Part shown: positions 1 through 9,052 of the stretch, piece by piece
Layout of the letters: each line of letters opens with the position of its first letter
How positions within the stretch are numbered: the first letter of the stretch is position 1
NCBI GenBank assembly: GCA_945890865.1
Contig: CAMDDB010000008.1
Span: forward strand, 24,818 to 88,817
DNA length: 64,000 bases
Origin: Flavobacterium psychrophilum
GTDB taxonomy: Bacteria > Bacteroidota > Bacteroidia > Flavobacteriales > Flavobacteriaceae
Reading direction: 5' to 3'
Translations under genes and position numbers: made by a program
Notes under the pieces: generated by a model
Databases searched by the model: none
What the model saw: only the letters and a program-made list of their open reading frames with translations
Told to the model about the DNA's origin: nothing

Positions 1-1248
1 ACTGGAGCGGCTATTTGCGTTACCGGAACCTTAGCTGAAAGCCGTGGTGCAGGACAAAAGGTAGAAATTCAAGTCACTAAAATAGAAATTTTAGGGGATA
101 GTGATGCCGAAAAATTTCCGATGCAACCCAAAAAACACTCGTTAGAATTTCTTCGTGAAAATGCGCATTTAAGAGTGAGAACAAATACATTTGGAGCTGT
201 AATGCGCGTGCGATCAACGCTTGCTTTTGCCGTACATCAGTATTTTCAAGAAAAAGGTTTCTTCTATGTAAATACCCCAATTATTACTGGGTCAGATGCA
301 GAGGGAGCTGGAGAAATGTTCCAAGTTACAGCTTTGCCCATTGACGGATCTGCGCCAAGAACGGAAGACGGTGCTATCAACTACAAAGAAGACTTTTTTG
401 GTAAACAAACCAATCTTACGGTTTCGGGACAACTAGAAGGTGAAACCTTTGCAATGGCATTAGGCCAAATTTATACGTTTGGACCTACCTTCCGTGCGGA
501 GAATTCCAACACGTCACGTCACTTGGCCGAATTTTGGATGATTGAGCCCGAAGTGGCTTTTAATGATTTAGCGGACAACATGGATTTAGCCGAAGACTTC
601 ATCAAATATGTCATCAAATATACTGTTGATAAATGCGGCGACGATTTGAAATTTTTAGAAGGTCGACTCCTGGAAGAAGAAAAAGCAAAACCACAAGCCG
701 AGCGAAGTGAAATGGCATTGTTAGAAAAATTAAACTTCGTGTTAGAAAATAACTTTAAACGCGTTTCTTATACCGAAGCTATTGATATTTTAAAAGATTC
801 TACTCCCAATAAAAAGAAAAAATTCCAATACATTATTAACGAATGGGGTGCCGATTTACAAAGTGAGCACGAACGTTTCTTAGTGGAAAAACACTTCAAA
901 TGTCCGGTAATATTATTTGATTATCCTGCAAAAATAAAAGCATTTTATATGCGTTTGAATGAAGACGGAAAAACGGTGCGAGCCATGGATATCTTGTTTC
1001 CTGGAATTGGAGAAATTGTGGGCGGTTCGCAAAGAGAAGAACGCTATGATGTGTTAGTGGAAAAAATGAAAGCCTTAGGAATTGACGAAAAAGAATTATG
1101 GTGGTATTTAGATACCCGAAGATTTGGTTCTGCCGTACACTCAGGATTTGGATTAGGATTTGAACGTTTAGTCCTTTTTGTAACAGGAATGTCCAATATT
1201 AGAGACGTAATTCCGTTTCCAAGAACGCCACAGAACGCAGAGTTTTAA
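1..1248 (+). CDS. asnS: Asparagine--tRNA ligase, 5' end outside the window
   Basis: Class II aminoacyl-tRNA synthetase that charges tRNA-Asn with asparagine in the cytoplasm. The reading frame is open from base 1, so the start and most of the N-terminal OB-fold lie upstream; 415 codons and the stop are visible. The first 40 residues are the end of the anticodon-binding domain. Class II motif 2 is seen as [16 protein letters not shown] (bases 493-540) and motif 3 as [12 protein letters not shown] (about 1144-1179). The visible part matches the usual length of about 480 residues if roughly 65 are missing. It is followed by rpoN on the same strand after 56 bases. The identity is clear; AspS is a separate gene at 23.5 kb, which supports AsnS rather than an AspRS here. 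Confidence 0.95.
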   Translation, partial: TGAAICVTGTLAESRGAGQKVEIQVTKIEILGDSDAEKFPMQPKKHSLEFLRENAHLRVRTNTFGAVMRVRSTLAFAVHQYFQEKGFFYVNTPIITGSDAEGAGEMFQVTALPIDGSAPRTEDGAINYKEDFFGKQTNLTVSGQLEGETFAMALGQIYTFGPTFRAENSNTSRHLAEFWMIEPEVAFNDLADNMDLAEDFIKYVIKYTVDKCGDDLKFLEGRLLEEEKAKPQAERSEMALLEKLNFVLENNFKRVSYTEAIDILKDSTPNKKKKFQYIINEWGADLQSEHERFLVEKHFKCPVILFDYPAKIKAFYMRLNEDGKTVRAMDILFPGIGEIVGGSQREERYDVLVEKMKALGIDEKELWWYLDTRRFGSAVHSGFGLGFERLVLFVTGMSNIRDVIPFPRTPQNAEF

Positions 1249-1250
1249 TA

Positions 1251-1274
1251 AGGCAATAGGCATTAGGCAATAGG
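1251..1274. repeat. Short direct repeat in the asnS-rpoN gap
   Basis: The 10-mer AGGCAATAGG occurs at 1251-1260 and again at 1265-1274, followed by further simple repeated words (AAGCTTAAAGCT). No hairpin with a T-run is formed, so it is not a convincing terminator. It looks like slippage-generated intergenic DNA. Confidence 0.5.
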
Positions 1275-1304
1275 CTTAATGCATAAAGCTTAAAGCTAAA
1301 TATA

Positions 1305-2774
1305 ATGTTAAAACACAGTTTACAGTTCAAATTATCTCAAAAATTATCCCCTCAACAAATTCAGTTGATGAAGCTGATTCAGTTGCCTACACAAGCATTT
1401 GAGCAGCGTCTTCAAGAGGAATTAGTAGAGAATCCAGCTTTAGAAGAAAGCAGCAAAGAGGAAGAATATGAGCGAGATGATTTTGAAGTAAACGCCAATG
1501 AAGACGATTATGATGATTATGACAGTGATCATATTGATACTCAAGACATCAACATCGACGATTATTTAAGCAACGACGAAACTCCTGATTATAAATACCA
1601 AACCAACAATTACAGCGATGATGATGAGGATCGATCCGCTCCATTTGCTGCCCCTGTTAGTTTTCACCAAGATTTAATCAATCAGTTAAATACCTTTATT
1701 TTACGAGAAGATGAACGCGATATTGCCGAATTTTTAGTAGGCAGTATAGATGACATGGGTTATATACGAAGAACCACTCAAGACATTGTGGACGATTTAG
1801 CTTTTACCCAAGGTATTTACACCGATGAAACTACTGTAGAGCGCATCTTACATTTGGTTCAAGAATTGGAACCAGTAGGCGTTGGCGCTCGCGATTTACA
1901 AGAATGCCTATTGCTTCAATTGAAGCACAAAACGCCCTCAGAAGGGCTAGTATTGGCCATCAACATAATCGAACAACAGTTTGAAGCGTTCAGTAAGAAA
2001 CATTATGATAAATTGTTGCAAAAATTTGATGTTACTCAACAACAACTCAAAAAAGGGATTGATGAAATTGAAAAACTAAATCCAAAACCAGGAGGTAGTT
2101 TTGATGGAAACCAAAAAATGATTGAACACATTGTGCCTGATTTTACCATTCGAATTGTAGATGGCGAATTGGAATTGCTATTGAATGGAAGAAATGCCCC
2201 CGAACTCCATGTGTCCAAGGATTATCAAGATATGTTGCAAAGCTACAAAGTCACCGCTGATAAATCCACAGCACAAAAAGAAGCAGTTCAATTTATCAAA
2301 CAAAAATTAGATGCTGCCAAATGGTTTATTGATGCCATCAAACAGCGCAATGAAACCCTATATGTTACCATGAATGCCATCATGTACTACCAGCGGGACT
2401 ATTTTCTAGAAGGAGAAGAGACAAAACTTCGCCCAATGATTCTAAAGGATATTGCCGACCTCGTGGGTTTAGATATTTCTACCATTTCCCGTGTGGCCAA
2501 TAGTAAATATGTAGACACTCCTTATGGGACGAAATTAATTAAAGAATTTTTCAGTGAATCGATGACCAATGATCAAGGAGAAGAAGTTTCAACCATAGAA
2601 ATTAAAAATATTTTACAACAAGTCATTTCGGAAGAGGACAAGAAGAAACCATTGCCTGATGATCAATTAGCCGAAATATTAAAAGCAAAAGGCTATCCGA
2701 TTGCGCGTCGAACTATTGCAAAATATAGAGAACAACTAGAAATCCCAGTGGCGCGCTTACGAAAAAAAATATAA
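1305..2774 (+). CDS. rpoN: RNA polymerase sigma-54 factor
   Basis: Sigma-54 directs RNA polymerase to -24/-12 promoters and needs AAA+ activators. The 489-residue length is typical. Region I (residues 1-50) is rich in Gln and Leu (LQFKLSQKLSPQQIQLMKLI) and is the activator-responsive part; region II (about 52-125) is very acidic, with runs of Asp and Glu; core-binding and helix-turn-helix regions follow; and the diagnostic RpoN box, seen as ARRTIAKYRE at residues 467-476, is close to the C-terminus. The next gene starts one base after the stop, so it is probably co-transcribed. No AAA+ enhancer-binding protein is encoded in this window. Confidence 0.97.
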   Translation: MLKHSLQFKLSQKLSPQQIQLMKLIQLPTQAFEQRLQEELVENPALEESSKEEEYERDDFEVNANEDDYDDYDSDHIDTQDINIDDYLSNDETPDYKYQTNNYSDDDEDRSAPFAAPVSFHQDLINQLNTFILREDERDIAEFLVGSIDDMGYIRRTTQDIVDDLAFTQGIYTDETTVERILHLVQELEPVGVGARDLQECLLLQLKHKTPSEGLVLAINIIEQQFEAFSKKHYDKLLQKFDVTQQQLKKGIDEIEKLNPKPGGSFDGNQKMIEHIVPDFTIRIVDGELELLLNGRNAPELHVSKDYQDMLQSYKVTADKSTAQKEAVQFIKQKLDAAKWFIDAIKQRNETLYVTMNAIMYYQRDYFLEGEETKLRPMILKDIADLVGLDISTISRVANSKYVDTPYGTKLIKEFFSESMTNDQGEEVSTIEIKNILQQVISEEDKKKPLPDDQLAEILKAKGYPIARRTIAKYREQLEIPVARLRKKI

Positions 2775-2775
2775 G

Positions 2776-3387
2776 ATGGACGCTAAAAAGTTATTACCTG
2801 TTTTTTCCTATATTTTTCACCCCATCTTTATTTCTTTATACGGAACGCTTTTTTTCTTTTCCATTGCAAAAAATTTCTACTACGCCCCTCAAATATACGT
2901 GACACTCCTTCAAGTTGTTATAATAACACTCTTACTGCCGTTGTCGATGTATTTTTTATTTCGCTTCTTGGGGATGTTGCAATCGTTTACTGAGGCCAGC
3001 TTAAAAGAGCGGCGTATGCCTATAGCCATTCAGGCCTTATTATTACTTCTATTAATTAAATATAGTATTTCCAAAGAAGTTTTTACCGAACTCTATTATT
3101 TCTTTCTTGGGGGTTTTATTAGTGCGGTGTTAGTACTTGCGGTTGTACTTCTAAAATTTAAAGCGAGCTTGCACATGATGGGCATTAGTGCGTTGACCGC
3201 ATTTATTTTCGGCTTGTGTAAATATTACAAATTGGACTATTCTTATAGTGTAGGGATTTGTATCATTTGTATGGGTGCCGTTGCTTCTTCAAGATTGTAT
3301 AAAAAGGCACATAGTCCTATAGAATTAGTCGCTGGAATAGCTATTGGATTTCTTCCACAAATACTTCTATTTTCTTATTGGCTATAA
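2776..3387 (+). CDS. PAP2-like integral membrane protein with an altered catalytic motif
   Basis: A 203-residue protein with about six hydrophobic segments (around residues 12-30, 42-66, 84-95, 106-127, 135-148, 158-170 and 185-200). Three short motifs resemble the PAP2 phosphatase signature: KERRMP (77-82), SLH (131-133) and SRLYKKAHSPIE (172-183). The last fits SR-x5-H-x3-D except that Glu183 replaces the usual Asp, and the PSGH motif is reduced to SLH. It could be a divergent lipid phosphatase or an inactive relative. It starts one base after rpoN, so probably shares its transcript; its 3' end overlaps the convergent barrel gene by 6 bases. Confidence 0.6.
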   Translation: MDAKKLLPVFSYIFHPIFISLYGTLFFFSIAKNFYYAPQIYVTLLQVVIITLLLPLSMYFLFRFLGMLQSFTEASLKERRMPIAIQALLLLLLIKYSISKEVFTELYYFFLGGFISAVLVLAVVLLKFKASLHMMGISALTAFIFGLCKYYKLDYSYSVGICIICMGAVASSRLYKKAHSPIELVAGIAIGFLPQILLFSYWL

Positions 3388-4044
3388 AATGTAAAATTTT
3401 AACCCAATGTGTAAAGCCGAAGAATTATTTTCGACTGCTGTTTTGTTTTTTTGAAAAATTGGCTGAAATCCATAATAAATATAAGGATTCCAAGTGTTGA
3501 ATCCAAAAGAAAGGTACGCGCCATATTGCCAATTATTAAGCCTGTTTTTTAAACTTTCCGTCTTATTCCCTTGGATATCCGATTCATAATTTAGTTTCCC
3601 ACTTAACAAATAACTTGCTTTTATTCCTGTATGGATGCGCCAAAATTTATGACTCTCTGGAGAGGCATTGCGCCAGCGGAACTCGAGTGGTATTTCTAAA
3701 TAATGCACTTGCATACTGCTTCTCACTACCTCTGGAGTTGCAACTGTGGGAAAGGAAATAGCTTGTATGTTGATGTTCTGATTGATATCCGTATAAGCAT
3801 AACCTAACCCTGGTGCAATTGACCAGTGTCTGTTTTTAGTAAAAGGAAAATCTCTTAAAAAACCTGCCGTAAATCCCGTAGAAAAAGAAAATTGACTGGC
3901 ATTATCGGGTTTGTTTTGCAGTAAATTATAAGCCACAGAAACATACACCTGATCTTCTCTAAATAAAGAATCGACTGCCGTCCCTTCGGTTTGTGCAAAA
4001 CCAATGGTCGAAACAAGAAGAAACAGGTAACGAAATTTATTCAT
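3382..4044 (-). CDS. PorT-like outer-membrane beta-barrel protein
   Basis: A 220-residue exported protein: a signal peptide MNKFRYLFLLVSTIGFAQ, then alternating polar and hydrophobic strands with aromatic girdles (GFTAGFLRDF, SIAPGLGYAYTDI, YLEIPLEFRWR, FGFNTWNPYIYYGF) and a C-terminal strand ending IGLKFYIL. This is the pattern of small Bacteroidota outer-membrane barrels grouped as PorT-like. True PorT is a gliding/type IX secretion component, but many paralogues are not, so that function cannot be assigned. It is transcribed toward the rpoN-side genes and lies just downstream of a tRNA gene on the same strand. Confidence 0.7.
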   Translation of the reverse strand: MNKFRYLFLLVSTIGFAQTEGTAVDSLFREDQVYVSVAYNLLQNKPDNASQFSFSTGFTAGFLRDFPFTKNRHWSIAPGLGYAYTDINQNINIQAISFPTVATPEVVRSSMQVHYLEIPLEFRWRNASPESHKFWRIHTGIKASYLLSGKLNYESDIQGNKTESLKNRLNNWQYGAYLSFGFNTWNPYIYYGFQPIFQKNKTAVENNSSALHIGLKFYIL

Positions 4045-4068
4045 GTGTTGCTATGCATTGAAAATCAG

Positions 4069-4155
4069 CAGAGAGGAAGGGATTCGAACCCTCGATACAG
4101 TTACCCATATACAAACTTTCCAGGCTTGCTCCTTCAACCACTCGGACACCTCTCT
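4069..4155 (-). tRNA. tRNA-Ser (anticodon GGA)
   Basis: On the minus strand the 7-bp acceptor stem AGAGAGG (4155-4149) pairs with CCTCTCT (4076-4070). The D-loop region GTCCGAGTGG, the anticodon loop CTGGAAA with anticodon GGA, a long variable arm, and the T-arm GGTTCGAATCC are all present. The long variable arm and discriminator G are serine features. CCA is not encoded; the 3' end is G followed by CTG. It reads UCC/UCU codons. Confidence 0.96.
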
Positions 4156-4211
4156 AAATTCTATGTAAAATAAGTAAAAAAAAAACGGCTATAAAAATTT
4201 TAAGGCAATTA

Positions 4212-5243
4212 TTACAGCATCTCTCCTCGAATAGAAGTTTCAAATCGGCCTTTAAAACTTTCTTGGGAAATATTTTGCCCGAGTAAATACATTAATTTGG
4301 TAATGGCCGCTTCAGTAGTAATATCCTTTCCAGAAATGACTCCGATATTTTTTAATTGTGTGCTGGTTTCATAATTTCCCATAGCCACACTTCCGCCGCT
4401 ACACTGCGTAACATTGATAATATGAATGCCTTTTTTTATAGCTTGTGCCAAGGCCTCTACAAACCAATTTTCGGTAGGCGCATTTCCAGAACCATACGTT
4501 TCTAATACGATTCCTTTTATATTTGGAATAGCAAAAAAAGACGACAAAACTTTGGCATTGATGCCCGGAAATAACTTTAATATCGCCACATTATCATCAA
4601 AATTTTTCTGTACAGAAAGGACTTGATCCGTTGAAGTTGTCGCTAATAATTCTGAATTGATCCGCAAATGCACCCCCGATTCTGCCAGCTCTGGAAAATT
4701 AGGTGACATAAACGCATTAAAATGTTCGGCGCTTATTTTAGTGGTTCTATTCCCGCGGTATAATTTATATTCAAAATACAAACATACTTCTTGGATAACC
4801 GGTTTTTTATCTTTTTGTAGCGCCGCCACTTGAATGGCCGTAATTAAATTTTCTTTAGCATCGGTACGCAAGTCCCCAATAGGCAATTGCGAGCCGGTAA
4901 AAATTACAGGTTTTGCTAGATTTTCGAGCATAAAACTCAAGGCCGAGGCACTATAAGACATGGTGTCAGAACCGTGCAACACCACAAACCCATCAAATTT
5001 TAGATAATTATCTTGGATAATGGTTGCTATTTTCAACCACCCGGAAAGATTCATGTTAGAGGAATCAATAGGCGTATCAAAGGATATGGTTTCAATTTCG
5101 CAATCTAAAAGTTGTACTTCAGGAATTCGGTTTAGCAATTCTTTAAAATCAAATGCCTTCAAAGCGCCCGATGTAAAATCTTTCACCATTCCGATAGTGC
5201 CACCGGTATAAATGAGCAGTATTTTTGGTTTATCCGACGTCAT
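4212..5243 (-). CDS. ansA: Type I (cytoplasmic) L-asparaginase
   Basis: Hydrolyses L-asparagine to aspartate and ammonia. No signal peptide is present, as expected of the cytoplasmic type I enzyme, and 343 residues is the usual length. The two catalytic threonine motifs are visible: IYTGGTIGM (11-19, nucleophile Thr13 or Thr16 region) and LHGSDTMSYSAS (89-100, with Thr94 after Asp93). TGSQLPIGDLRTDAKEN follows. The start codon lies 14 bases inside the upstream acyltransferase gene, indicating translational coupling in a minus-strand tatD - acyltransferase - ansA operon. Confidence 0.95.
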   Translation of the reverse strand: MTSDKPKILLIYTGGTIGMVKDFTSGALKAFDFKELLNRIPEVQLLDCEIETISFDTPIDSSNMNLSGWLKIATIIQDNYLKFDGFVVLHGSDTMSYSASALSFMLENLAKPVIFTGSQLPIGDLRTDAKENLITAIQVAALQKDKKPVIQEVCLYFEYKLYRGNRTTKISAEHFNAFMSPNFPELAESGVHLRINSELLATTSTDQVLSVQKNFDDNVAILKLFPGINAKVLSSFFAIPNIKGIVLETYGSGNAPTENWFVEALAQAIKKGIHIINVTQCSGGSVAMGNYETSTQLKNIGVISGKDITTEAAITKLMYLLGQNISQESFKGRFETSIRGEML

Positions 5244-6369
5244 GTGTGTAATTCAGTTTATTCACCACAGGATTGGCATACATGGCTAAGAATCCGGCTT
5301 TCATGGTTTCATTTTCAGCATCGATGCGCATTTCTAATCTTCGCTCAAACAACTGACGCTCTTTATCGTCATACAAATGAGCAAAGGTTGTTGTGTTATT
5401 CAAAATATCGTAGGCAATGAAGTTCGTGGGCCATAATTTATAGGATTGCAAAATAGAATCATCTATTACTTGAGCCAACGCTTGTATTTGCTTATTATTA
5501 TTATCGTTTTCTACTTTAATTTTATCGTATTCATTTTCCAAAATATCACCTACATGAATATGAATCCGCTTTTTTTGTCCGATAATCCCGCTTAACAAGG
5601 TGATAAAATCTTCATTTTTTTCTTTAATGTACTCTTCGTCTTTTGAAAGCGCTATGAGTTGCGGCATTTTTAACGCATCGGTAGGATCGTATTCGTAGGA
5701 GATAGACACTGGAACAATTTTTAATTTCTTGAAAAAATCCATGCAATTTTCTTCATCAGAAGCCATGGCAATCATTTTTAATACGCCTTGATGGGTCGCG
5801 TCTTTACCATCTTTGGTTCTTCCTTCACGTTGTGCTATCCATACTGAACGATTTTCCTTAGACAGCAATTGATACATGTATTCGGCCATTAGCTTTGAGC
5901 TTAACAAGAGTTCCCGTGGAGATAATCCGCGTAATACCAAAAAATTACGATTGAGTTTTGATAATTTCAACAAGAAATCTTTTTGCACTAAATTATCCCC
6001 AATGGCCGAAGCCGTCATTACCAACCCATGATCAAACAACGAAACATTGAGCAAAGACGTATCTAAAATAATATCGCGGTGATTTGAAATGAACAGATAA
6101 GAGGTATTGGGTTCTAATTTTTCAAAACCAGAAGTAGTTAGGCCTTCCGAACTTCGTTCTAAAACCCGTTGGATGGATTGGTATACAAAATTAATTTGAA
6201 AATCCCGGATCGAATGGGTTCTACTCAATTGTTCCTTCCAAGTTGATTCTGGAATTTCTGGAAACGTAAAATCCATCATAGCCTTCATCATCGGATGGTG
6301 CAATAGCGATTTTAAAGCTTCGTTAACTTCGGAATCGTAAAACGGACGGATCGAATCGAATTTTGTCAT
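5230..6369 (-). CDS. Lysophospholipid (1-acylglycerol-3-phosphate) acyltransferase family protein
   Basis: A 379-residue protein of the glycerophospholipid acyltransferase superfamily. The acceptor motif appears as SNHRDIILD (95-103), a variant of NHx4D in which Asp99 or Asp103 must serve, and the second block as QREGRTKDGKDATHQG (180-195), corresponding to the EGTR block that contacts the phosphate. VPVSISYEYDPT fits the later conserved P-x-x-I block. Expected role: acylation of a glycerol-phosphate lipid at the inner membrane, although no clear transmembrane helix is visible. It lies between tatD (63 bases upstream) and ansA (overlap 14 bases). The precise acyl acceptor is not shown by the sequence. 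Confidence 0.82.
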   Translation of the reverse strand: MTKFDSIRPFYDSEVNEALKSLLHHPMMKAMMDFTFPEIPESTWKEQLSRTHSIRDFQINFVYQSIQRVLERSSEGLTTSGFEKLEPNTSYLFISNHRDIILDTSLLNVSLFDHGLVMTASAIGDNLVQKDFLLKLSKLNRNFLVLRGLSPRELLLSSKLMAEYMYQLLSKENRSVWIAQREGRTKDGKDATHQGVLKMIAMASDEENCMDFFKKLKIVPVSISYEYDPTDALKMPQLIALSKDEEYIKEKNEDFITLLSGIIGQKKRIHIHVGDILENEYDKIKVENDNNNKQIQALAQVIDDSILQSYKLWPTNFIAYDILNNTTTFAHLYDDKERQLFERRLEMRIDAENETMKAGFLAMYANPVVNKLNYTHDVG

Positions 6370-6431
6370 GCTAATTTTGAAAACAATTCACAAATGAACA
6401 AAAATTTTATGACTTGTTCTTAAATTTTGGA

Positions 6432-7199
6432 TTAAATTCCAAAAATTTGTTTCGAATTTTCAGTCGTAATTTCTGCAATTTCTGCCACTGAAAGAGTGTA
6501 TATTTCGGCCAGTTTTTGGGCCAGTAAAAGGGTATAACTGCTTTCATTCCGCTTTCCGCGATGCGGAACTGGAGCCAAATAAGGCGAATCGGTTTCTAAA
6601 ACAATATGCTGTAAGTCAATTTCCTGCAGAAATTGATCAATTTTCCCATTTTTAAATGTGGCTACTCCTCCAATTCCTAATTTCATTCCTAATGAAATAG
6701 CTTTTTGGGCTTGATCAAAATCGCCGGTAAAGCAATGGAAAATCCCAAATAAATCAGTTGCTTTTTCGCTTTCTAACACTTCGAAAACTTCATCAAATGC
6801 ATCGCGACAATGAATGTTTATAGCTAATTTATATTTTTTTGCCAATTGTATTTGGTATTGAAAAGCATGCTGCTGTTCTTTTAAAAATGTTTTATCCCAA
6901 AACAAATCAATTCCAATTTCGCCCACCGCATAAAATTTCTTAGAAGCTAATTCCCGTTCTACATGTGCCAATTCTTCCAAATAATTCCGCTTCACATACG
7001 TAGGATGTAGCCCCATCATGAGAAAGACATTTTCGGGATATTGTTTTTCTAATGCATACATTTTTGGGGTATAATTAGAATCTATTGAAGGAACAAAAAA
7101 GCGAGAAACACCAGAAGTGATGGCTCTTTGTATCATTTCATGGCGGTCTTGATCAAATTCTTCTGAATATAAATGAGTGTGTGTATCGGTAAGTATCAT
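6432..7199 (-). CDS. tatD: TatD-family metal-dependent DNase/hydrolase
   Basis: A 255-residue TIM-barrel metallohydrolase. Metal ligands are recognisable: His7 and His9 in DTHTHL, Glu94 in GEIGID, His130 in IHCRDAFDE, His155 in FHCFTGD, and Asp204 in LETDSPYLAP followed by HRGKRNE. Family members act as 3'-5' exonucleases in DNA quality control. It is the first gene of a minus-strand operon with the acyltransferase and ansA. A minus-strand TAnnTTTG box (complement of 7223-7230) lies about 25 bases ahead of the start. Confidence 0.9.
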   Translation of the reverse strand: MILTDTHTHLYSEEFDQDRHEMIQRAITSGVSRFFVPSIDSNYTPKMYALEKQYPENVFLMMGLHPTYVKRNYLEELAHVERELASKKFYAVGEIGIDLFWDKTFLKEQQHAFQYQIQLAKKYKLAINIHCRDAFDEVFEVLESEKATDLFGIFHCFTGDFDQAQKAISLGMKLGIGGVATFKNGKIDQFLQEIDLQHIVLETDSPYLAPVPHRGKRNESSYTLLLAQKLAEIYTLSVAEIAEITTENSKQIFGI

Positions 7200-7236
7200 T
7201 TTTTGGCTTTGTTACAAAGTGCCAAAGTTACAAAGT

Positions 7237-7263
7237 TTGATTCAGAAATTTGATTTACTTTTG
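7237..7263 (+). promoter_or_regulatory. Candidate flavobacterial promoter placed right at the protease start
   Basis: TTG at 7237-7239, 16 bases, then TACTTTTG at 7256-7263, matching the Bacteroidota TTG/TAnnTTTG pattern. The ATG of the next gene is at 7268, so the predicted transcription start falls on or within a few bases of the start codon. Confidence 0.45.
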
Positions 7264-7267
7264 AAGT

Positions 7268-7702
7268 ATGGAAGATTTGCAAGACTTTTTAAAAGGAAAA
7301 AAATACAAAAAAATAAAATTTACGGTTTTAAAAACACAACATTTATTAATCCAAGGAAAAATAAATGGGGTTAAGGGCAACTTTATTTTAGATACCGGAG
7401 CGAGCAACAGTTGTATGGGTTTTGAAAGTGTTGATCGCTTCTTATTAAACGCACAATTTTCGGAAACCAAAGCCGCTGGTGCTGGAGCAGTAGGCATGGA
7501 AACACAATTAGCGAAAAACAACGAAATTCAATTGGGCCGATGGAAAAAAAAATTTCACCTTATTGTTTTCGATATGCGTCATGTAAATGAAGCATTGATT
7601 CAATATAAAACAAAACCTGTTGATGGTATTATTGGTGCCGATGTTTTGCTAAAAGGAAAAGCGATTATCGATTATAGCAATCACTACTTGTATCTGAAAT
7701 GA
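7268..7702 (+). CDS. Retropepsin-like aspartic protease family protein
   Basis: A 144-residue cytoplasmic protein with one clan AA aspartic-protease half: the catalytic motif FILDTGASNS (39-48, Asp42), a flap region about 70-78 rich in Gly and Ala (AAGAGAVGM), and the second hydrophobic-hydrophobic-Gly motif GIIGADVLL (120-128). Such single-lobe proteins must dimerise to form an active site, as retroviral proteases do. No transmembrane segment or signal is visible. The substrate is unknown. It is convergent with sucB, sharing a terminator. Confidence 0.8.
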   Translation: MEDLQDFLKGKKYKKIKFTVLKTQHLLIQGKINGVKGNFILDTGASNSCMGFESVDRFLLNAQFSETKAAGAGAVGMETQLAKNNEIQLGRWKKKFHLIVFDMRHVNEALIQYKTKPVDGIIGADVLLKGKAIIDYSNHYLYLK

Positions 7703-7725
7703 TTCTTCAGGAAATACCCTAATAA

Positions 7726-7758
7726 AAAATCCCAAACTCTTTTGGAATTTGGGATTTT
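7726..7758. terminator. Bidirectional terminator between the protease gene and sucB
   Basis: Perfect inverted repeat AAAATCCCAAA (7726-7736) / TTTGGGATTTT (7748-7758) with an 11-base loop, A-rich on the left and T-rich on the right. It sits between convergent stop codons, so can serve both. Confidence 0.85.
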
Positions 7759-7777
7759 ATTATTGGGATTTATATTT

Positions 7778-8995
7778 CTATAATTCTAAGGCTTTTTTTA
7801 CATTGCCCTCCATTAATAGTTCTTCTGGTTTTTCAAGAGCTTCTTTCACCGCAACTAAGAATCCAACAGACTCACGTCCGTCAATGATTCTGTGGTCATA
7901 GGATAAGGCAACATACATTACAGGAGCAATAACAATTTGACCGTTTTTAACGATGGCTCTTTCTACTACGTTGTGCATTCCTAAAATACCCGATTGAGGA
8001 GGATTGATAATTGGAGTAGATAACATACTTCCGAAAACACCACCATTTGAAATGGTAAATGTTCCTCCGGTCATTTCATCTACAGTGATTTGTCCGTCAC
8101 GCGCTCTAATTGCTAATCTTTTGATTTCAGCTTCTACTCCTCTAAAAGAGAGCGTTTCGGCATTTCTCATTACGGGTACCATCAATCCTTTTGGACCAGA
8201 AACCGCTACTGAAATATCACAAAAATTAAATGAAATTTTCTCTTGACCATCGATCATTGAGTTTACATCGGGATACAATTGTAAGGCACGCGTTACTGCT
8301 TTTGTAAAGAACGACATGAAGCCCAATCCTAAACCGTGTTTTACTTTAAATTCTTCTTTATATTGATCACGTAATGCATAGATAGCCGACATATCCACTT
8401 CGTTAAAAGTAGTCAACATCGCTGTTTCATTCTTAGCCGCCACCAAACGTTCTGCCACTTTTCTGCGCAACATGGAAAGTTTGGTACGTTCTGAACCACG
8501 GTTTCCTCCTGTTGGAGTTCCCATTGAAGGTACTGCGTTTACAGCATCATCTTTAGTGATTCTACCTCCTTTACCTGTTCCTGCTATTTCTGAGGGTTGG
8601 ATATTTTTTTCTTCTAATATTTTTTTAGCGGATGGCGAAGGTACTTGGGTTGCATAGGTACTTTCGACTACTGGTGCTGCTTTGGGCGCTTCTGCCTTAG
8701 GCGCTTCAACTGCTTTTGTTTCTTCTTTTGCTGGAGCACCACCTCCTGCTGGCTTAGCTGCTGCTGTGTCAATTAAACAAACTACAGCACCTACTGCTAC
8801 TGCATCGCCTTCTTCTGCTTTTAGCGTAATAATTCCGCTGGCCTCAGCAGGTAATTCTAGTGTTGCTTTATCGGAATCAACCTCAGCAATCGCTTGGTCT
8901 TTTTCTACATAATCGCCATCTTTTACTAACCATGTAGCAATTTCTACTTCTTTAATTGATTCCCCTGGAGAAGGAACTTTCATTTCTAAAATCAT
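7778..8995 (-). CDS. sucB: 2-oxoglutarate dehydrogenase E2, dihydrolipoyllysine succinyltransferase
   Basis: Transfers the succinyl group from E1 to CoA in the TCA cycle. Domains in order: lipoyl domain (1-75) with the lipoylated Lys43 in EVDSDKATLELP; an Ala/Pro/Glu-rich flexible linker (about 80-110); the E3-binding domain (about 115-155, PSAKKILEEKNI...GKGGRITKDDA); and the catalytic acyltransferase core with SYDHRIIDGRES near the C-terminus, carrying the catalytic His and Asp. 405 residues is typical. It follows sucA on the minus strand after 57 bases. The shared E3 (lpd) is not in the window. Confidence 0.97.
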   Translation of the reverse strand: MILEMKVPSPGESIKEVEIATWLVKDGDYVEKDQAIAEVDSDKATLELPAEASGIITLKAEEGDAVAVGAVVCLIDTAAAKPAGGGAPAKEETKAVEAPKAEAPKAAPVVESTYATQVPSPSAKKILEEKNIQPSEIAGTGKGGRITKDDAVNAVPSMGTPTGGNRGSERTKLSMLRRKVAERLVAAKNETAMLTTFNEVDMSAIYALRDQYKEEFKVKHGLGLGFMSFFTKAVTRALQLYPDVNSMIDGQEKISFNFCDISVAVSGPKGLMVPVMRNAETLSFRGVEAEIKRLAIRARDGQITVDEMTGGTFTISNGGVFGSMLSTPIINPPQSGILGMHNVVERAIVKNGQIVIAPVMYVALSYDHRIIDGRESVGFLVAVKEALEKPEELLMEGNVKKALEL

Positions 8996-9052
8996 ATTCT
9001 TTTTATTTTAAAAAGTTTACCCTTCGAAAAGCTTAGGGTGATAATTGAGTTG

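Noticed and set aside
3991-4173. A 60-codon plus-strand frame containing GRDSNPRY
   Set aside because: It is the antisense of tRNA-Ser; that peptide string is the classical artefact of translating a tRNA T-arm.
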